Below, piece by piece: positions 11,434-14,977 of a stretch of 14,977 bases of DNA. The stretch is from Methanosarcinales archaeon (GTDB lineage Archaea; Halobacteriota; Syntropharchaeia; Alkanophagales; Methanospirareceae), in assembly GCA_025464645.1 (NCBI GenBank), contig JAODGF010000043.1, positions 1 to 14,977 of the forward strand, given 5' to 3'. The notes under the pieces are model-generated. The model saw only the letters and a program-made list of their open reading frames with translations, searched no databases and was not told the origin of the DNA. Each line of letters opens with the position of its first letter. Position 1 is the first letter of the stretch. The translations under genes were made by a program, and so were the position numbers.

Positions 11434-14184
11434 ATGCATCGAATAGAAAACATGCTTAATCCCAGAAGTGTAGCATTGATTGGTGCAACCGATCGAGAAG
11501 ATTCCGTTGGACAGCAAATAATGAAAAATCTTCTTATAGGCAAGGATATGCGAAAAGTGTACGCCGTTAACCCAAATAGAGAAACTGTTATGGGGTTGAA
11601 GTGCTTTCCAAGCATAACTGAAGTGCCAGAACATGTTGATTTAGCGGTTATCGCAACTCCGGCTAAAACTGTGCCCGGGATAGTGGATGAATGTGGTCAA
11701 GCTGGTGTTGATGGAGCTGTTATAATCTCGGCTGGCTTTAGAGAAGTTGGAGCAGAAGGTAAGAGGTTAGAAGATCAAATAAAGCAATTTCAAGAGAAAC
11801 ACAGTCTTCGGATACTGGGACCTAATTGTCTTGGTTTCATCAGACCTCCTGTGTGTCTTAATGCGACCTTTTTAAGAAACAACCCTGAATCTGGAGAAAT
11901 CGCTTTTATCTCGCAGAGCGGCGCTTTAGGATCTGCAATCCTGGATTGGGCGATAAGTACTCATATAGGCTTTAGCATGTTCGTTTCTTTGGGTTCCATG
12001 TTGAACATTGATTTCGGTGATTTAATAGATTATCTTGGAGCTGATCCTCAAACCAGGAGCATAATCATTTATATGGAAGAGGTGGGTTCCGCAAGGAAAT
12101 TCATTAGTGCAACCAGAGGATTCGCAAGAACTAAACCAATCATTATCCTTAAACCCGGGAAATACGTGGCAAGTGCTCGGGCCATGCGTTCCCATACCGG
12201 TGCATTGGCGGGGAATTATGAGGTTTACGCTGCTGCGTTTAAGCGGGTGGGAGCAGTGCACGTGGATGAAATTGAAAATCTCTTCAATTGTGCGAGTGTT
12301 TTAGATTCGAGGTATCTCCCAGCCGGGCCACGCTTAGCCATCATCACTAATGCCGGCGGACCTGGCGTTATGGCTACGGATTCCGTTATTGATAACGAAG
12401 GAGAAATGGCAGAACTTTCGGAAGATTTGGAACTCGCCCTGGAGAAATTCCTTCCCCCATACTGGAGCAGGGGAAACCCGATAGATATACTTGGAGATGC
12501 GGACGCCGAAAGGTACGTTAAGACTATAAAGGCATGCATATCTAACCCGAACATTGATGGCATTATAGTGATTTTTACTCCACAGGGTGCTGCTCAATCA
12601 ACAGATTTAGCTGAAAAGGTGATAAAAATAGCGGAAAGAAAACTTAGACCAATCTTAACAGTGTGGATGGGTGAAAAAGAAGTCGAGGAAGCGAGGAGAC
12701 TTTTCTACACCAACGATGTGCCTACATTTTCAACTCCAGAAAAAGCCGTTAGAACTTATATGTGCATGTACAAATATAAGCGAAACCTTGAACTTCTGTA
12801 CGAAACACCCGAAGAACTTCCCGTAGATCTTTCTCCTCCCAGGAGCCACTTAAAGCTTATGATACGAAAAGTAGTTGGAGAAGGAAGAACCGTTTTAACA
12901 CAAGAAGAGGTAGATAAATTCTTAGATGCTTACAGAATCCCCAGAGCAGAAGGTTACCTTGCCAGGAACGTGAATGAAGCGGCTATGGCTGCTTCTCGAG
13001 TGGGATATCCCATCGTGCTTAAGGTAGTGTCTCCAGAGATAATTCATAAAATAGATATTGGAGGCGTAATCACAGGCGTTAGCTCCGGGGATATACTAAA
13101 AAAAGAATACCAAAATCTCATAGAATCCGTTCGGAAAGCAGCGCCTCACGCCAAAATACATGGCGTTTACGTCCAAAAAATGAAAAAATTTGATTACGAG
13201 TTAATTCTTGGAGCAAGAAAGGACAGAGATTTTGGTGCTGTAATATTGTTCGGTCAAGGAGGAACAAGCGTAGAGTTCTTCAGAGATTTCTCGATCGCAC
13301 TTCCACCTTTAAATCAAACCCTGGCTAAGAGAATGATGGAGGAGACGAAGATATATCGAGCACTTTCCAGGGGTTTAAGACACATACCTCCCTTGGATAT
13401 AAGAGTTTTGGAGGAGGTTGTGGTGAAATTCTCAAATCTGATCGTGGATTTCCCTGAAATCGCAGAAATGGAGATAAATCCACTTGTGGCTTCAGAAGAT
13501 GATATTTGCGCTCTCGACGCCCGAATAGAGATAGACTCCGGTGCTCTTAAAATTGCGGATCGCTATATGCACCTTGCTATCCTACCTTATCCAACAAAGT
13601 ACATCATTCCTTGGAGACTCAAAGATGGAACTGAGGTGGTACTCAGGCCCATTAGACCTGAAGATGAGCAGATAGAACATGAATTAATTAAAGGGCTATC
13701 CAATGAAACAAGCAGGTTCAGATTTTTTGGTATAATTAAGGAGTTGTCTCATGAGGATTTGGTTCGTTTTTGCAACATAGATTACGATAGGGAAATGGCG
13801 ATCATTGCAGAGGTTCACGAAGGTGTGAAAAAGAAAGAGATTGGAGTAGGCAGATTAATTTTGGAACCCGGCAGAAAGCGTGGAGAATTCGCAGTAGTAG
13901 TAGCGGATGAATATCAAAGGAAGGGCTTAGGAACCAAACTAATAGATATGCTTATTGAGATAGCCAATGAAAAAGGTCTTGAGAGTATTTATGGCATAAT
14001 TCTACCCGAAAATGAAGTGATGATTCGATTATGCGAAAAAATGGGCTTCACTATTAAACGCTCCCGGGAGGAAGTTATAGCAACTTTAAACCTGTTAAGA
14101 TATGCGGATGAAGTGCCATCTTATCCAACACCACTCTGTTGTAGTGCCCAAAAAATCTCCCACAACCCCTTCGTAATGAATTGA
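11434..14184 (+). CDS. ADP-forming acyl-CoA synthetase fused to a GNAT acetyltransferase
   Basis: The 916-residue protein joins four parts: a CoA-binding Rossmann domain (from LNPRSVALIGATDRE), succinyl-CoA-ligase-like domains (to about 460), an ATP-grasp domain (about 480-705, with GYPIVLKVVSPEIIHKIDIG and MEINPLV) and a C-terminal GNAT domain (about 725-885) with the acetyl-CoA loop EYQRKGLGTKL. The order matches Pat/PatZ-type protein lysine acetyltransferases. The synthetase half keeps the phosphohistidine motif SHTGALAG (His254) that active ADP-forming acetate-CoA ligases need, so it may make acyl-CoA plus ATP, acetylate proteins, or both. About 30 residues after the GNAT domain look like a non-conserved tail, overlapping the convergent marC by 64 bases. 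A TATA box precedes it. Confidence 0.9.
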   Translation: MHRIENMLNPRSVALIGATDREDSVGQQIMKNLLIGKDMRKVYAVNPNRETVMGLKCFPSITEVPEHVDLAVIATPAKTVPGIVDECGQAGVDGAVIISAGFREVGAEGKRLEDQIKQFQEKHSLRILGPNCLGFIRPPVCLNATFLRNNPESGEIAFISQSGALGSAILDWAISTHIGFSMFVSLGSMLNIDFGDLIDYLGADPQTRSIIIYMEEVGSARKFISATRGFARTKPIIILKPGKYVASARAMRSHTGALAGNYEVYAAAFKRVGAVHVDEIENLFNCASVLDSRYLPAGPRLAIITNAGGPGVMATDSVIDNEGEMAELSEDLELALEKFLPPYWSRGNPIDILGDADAERYVKTIKACISNPNIDGIIVIFTPQGAAQSTDLAEKVIKIAERKLRPILTVWMGEKEVEEARRLFYTNDVPTFSTPEKAVRTYMCMYKYKRNLELLYETPEELPVDLSPPRSHLKLMIRKVVGEGRTVLTQEEVDKFLDAYRIPRAEGYLARNVNEAAMAASRVGYPIVLKVVSPEIIHKIDIGGVITGVSSGDILKKEYQNLIESVRKAAPHAKIHGVYVQKMKKFDYELILGARKDRDFGAVILFGQGGTSVEFFRDFSIALPPLNQTLAKRMMEETKIYRALSRGLRHIPPLDIRVLEEVVVKFSNLIVDFPEIAEMEINPLVASEDDICALDARIEIDSGALKIADRYMHLAILPYPTKYIIPWRLKDGTEVVLRPIRPEDEQIEHELIKGLSNETSRFRFFGIIKELSHEDLVRFCNIDYDREMAIIAEVHEGVKKKEIGVGRLILEPGRKRGEFAVVVADEYQRKGLGTKLIDMLIEIANEKGLESIYGIILPENEVMIRLCEKMGFTIKRSREEVIATLNLLRYADEVPSYPTPLCCSAQKISHNPFVMN

Positions 14185-14771
14185 ACAGCTATTGCACCCA
14201 GGATAAGCCCCATCAGCCTTGTGATCACCATGCCTCCGGTCACGCCGAGCACGCGATGAATTTGCCCAGACATTCTGAAGAGAATACCGGTTATGAAGAA
14301 GGTAAGGATGATGGATATTAAGACGATTACCTTGAAAGGTATCGACTCTGCGGTTTTCATCAGAACGATTGCAGTCGTTATCGCACCGGGACCAGCCAGC
14401 ATCGGGACCGCAAGTGGAAAGAAGGATATATCCTCCCTTTCGCCAGACTCTTTCACCTCTTCCGGCGTATGTTTCGCTCCCGGCTTTCTTCCGTACATCA
14501 TATCCATTGCAATCGCCAATATCAGTATCCCTCCAATAACACGCAGTGAATCGACCGTAATCTGAAAGAAAGAGAGGATGAAGTCACCAAATATTGCAAA
14601 GATTAACAGAACGAGACTCCCAAATATCGCTGTCTTCTTTGCTATCCGTTTCTTTTCATCGAATCCCTTATCTTCGGTCAATGAGAGAAAGACCATAACA
14701 TTCCCAATGGGATTAACGATGACGAAGAGGGCGGTGAAAGCCATCAGGAAGAACGTATATAGGGTGTACAT
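14121..14771 (-). CDS. MarC family integral membrane protein
   Basis: This 216-residue protein has about six hydrophobic segments (roughly residues 5-28, 45-65, 74-92, 117-140, 148-168 and 184-205) and MarC family hallmarks: FVIVNPIGNVMVFLSLT near the N-terminus, LRVIGGILILAIAMDM (76-91) and PLAVPMLAGPGAITTAIVLM (118-137). The transport substrate of this family is not settled, and the old link to multiple antibiotic resistance is not supported. The ATG at 14771 opens the frame. The 3' end overlaps the synthetase/GNAT gene by 64 bases on the opposite strand. The gene diverges from eno. Confidence 0.92.
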   Translation of the reverse strand: MYTLYTFFLMAFTALFVIVNPIGNVMVFLSLTEDKGFDEKKRIAKKTAIFGSLVLLIFAIFGDFILSFFQITVDSLRVIGGILILAIAMDMMYGRKPGAKHTPEEVKESGEREDISFFPLAVPMLAGPGAITTAIVLMKTAESIPFKVIVLISIILTFFITGILFRMSGQIHRVLGVTGGMVITRLMGLILGAIAVQFITKGLWEIFWALQQSGVG

Positions 14772-14874
14772 ACTTTGATCTTCTTCTTTTCTATCGCTTT
14801 TATTTTTGGCACTCTTAAATGTATGTTGCGTCCGCTCTTACATTCTTCTTAGCTCTTCAAGCGGGTCAAACCAT

Positions 14875-14884
14875 TAATATAAAT
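14875..14884 (+). promoter_or_regulatory. TATA box before eno
   Basis: TAATATAAAT is centred about 42 bases before the eno ATG, giving a short leader that contains an AGGAAGCTGG stretch as a possible ribosome binding site at 14908-14917. Confidence 0.5.
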
Positions 14885-14921
14885 AAAGACCGAAATAATA
14901 AATAATAGGAAGCTGGAAATA

Positions 14922-14977
14922 ATGGACACCACAATTAAATCAATCCGGGCAAGGGAGATCTTAGATTCAAGAGGTAA
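14922..14977 (+). CDS. eno: enolase, N-terminal fragment running off the window
   Basis: Only 18 codons are present: MDTTIKSIRAREILDSRG, plus two bases of the next codon. The AREILDSRGN start is highly characteristic of enolase, which interconverts 2-phosphoglycerate and phosphoenolpyruvate in glycolysis and gluconeogenesis. The gene is cut by the window edge, not broken. It has its own TATA box and diverges from marC. Confidence 0.88.
   Translation, partial: MDTTIKSIRAREILDSRG

Overview
The window looks like chromosomal DNA from a euryarchaeon, probably a methanogen or a methane/alkane-oxidising relative. The evidence is archaea-specific families (UPF0147, archaeal YchF-type GTPase, pantoate kinase, DUF63, DacZ, Hef), a spliced elongator tRNA-Met with a canonical bulge-helix-bulge intron, AT-rich TATA boxes about 25-40 bases before starts, and few strong ribosome binding sites. 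The lineage is inferred from gene content only.

Layout, left to right. Bases 1-288 hold no convincing intact gene, but they carry one arm of a perfect 29-bp inverted repeat (10-38). Methionyl-tRNA synthetase (metG, +) follows. The other repeat arm (2000-2028) lies just past it, inside a small minus-strand gene remnant (1999-2112). Next is a minus-strand DUF63 membrane protein, then a plus-strand pair: UPF0147 and an archaeal YchF-type GTPase. That pair converges on pantoate kinase (coenzyme A synthesis, -). From the shared upstream region of pantoate kinase, a plus-strand pair leads away: diadenylate cyclase dacZ (c-di-AMP synthesis) and the fork-repair helicase/nuclease Hef. Hef carries an in-frame GC-rich insert made of small hairpins.

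Between Hef and the next gene lie the two halves of a broken hicBA toxin-antitoxin operon (-) and an intron-containing tRNA-Met(CAT) gene (-). A plus-strand P-type (P3A, proton-pump-like) ATPase follows. It is visibly richer in G+C than its neighbours. Then comes a 916-residue fusion of ADP-forming acyl-CoA synthetase with a GNAT acetyltransferase (+). A MarC-family membrane protein (-) overlaps its 3' end, and the first 18 codons of enolase (+) reach the window's right edge.

Most genes are core housekeeping: translation (metG, tRNA-Met, YchF), CoA and acyl-CoA metabolism (pantoate kinase, the synthetase-GNAT fusion), second messenger and DNA repair (dacZ-hef), ion transport (ATPase) and glycolysis/gluconeogenesis (eno). 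I see no complete, clearly new multi-gene system. The best leads are smaller: an exact anti-Shine-Dalgarno sequence in the tRNA intron loop, the hairpin insert in Hef next to a PCNA-binding-like motif, the inverted repeat around metG, the dacZ-hef pairing, and the synthetase-GNAT fusion that keeps its catalytic histidine motif.
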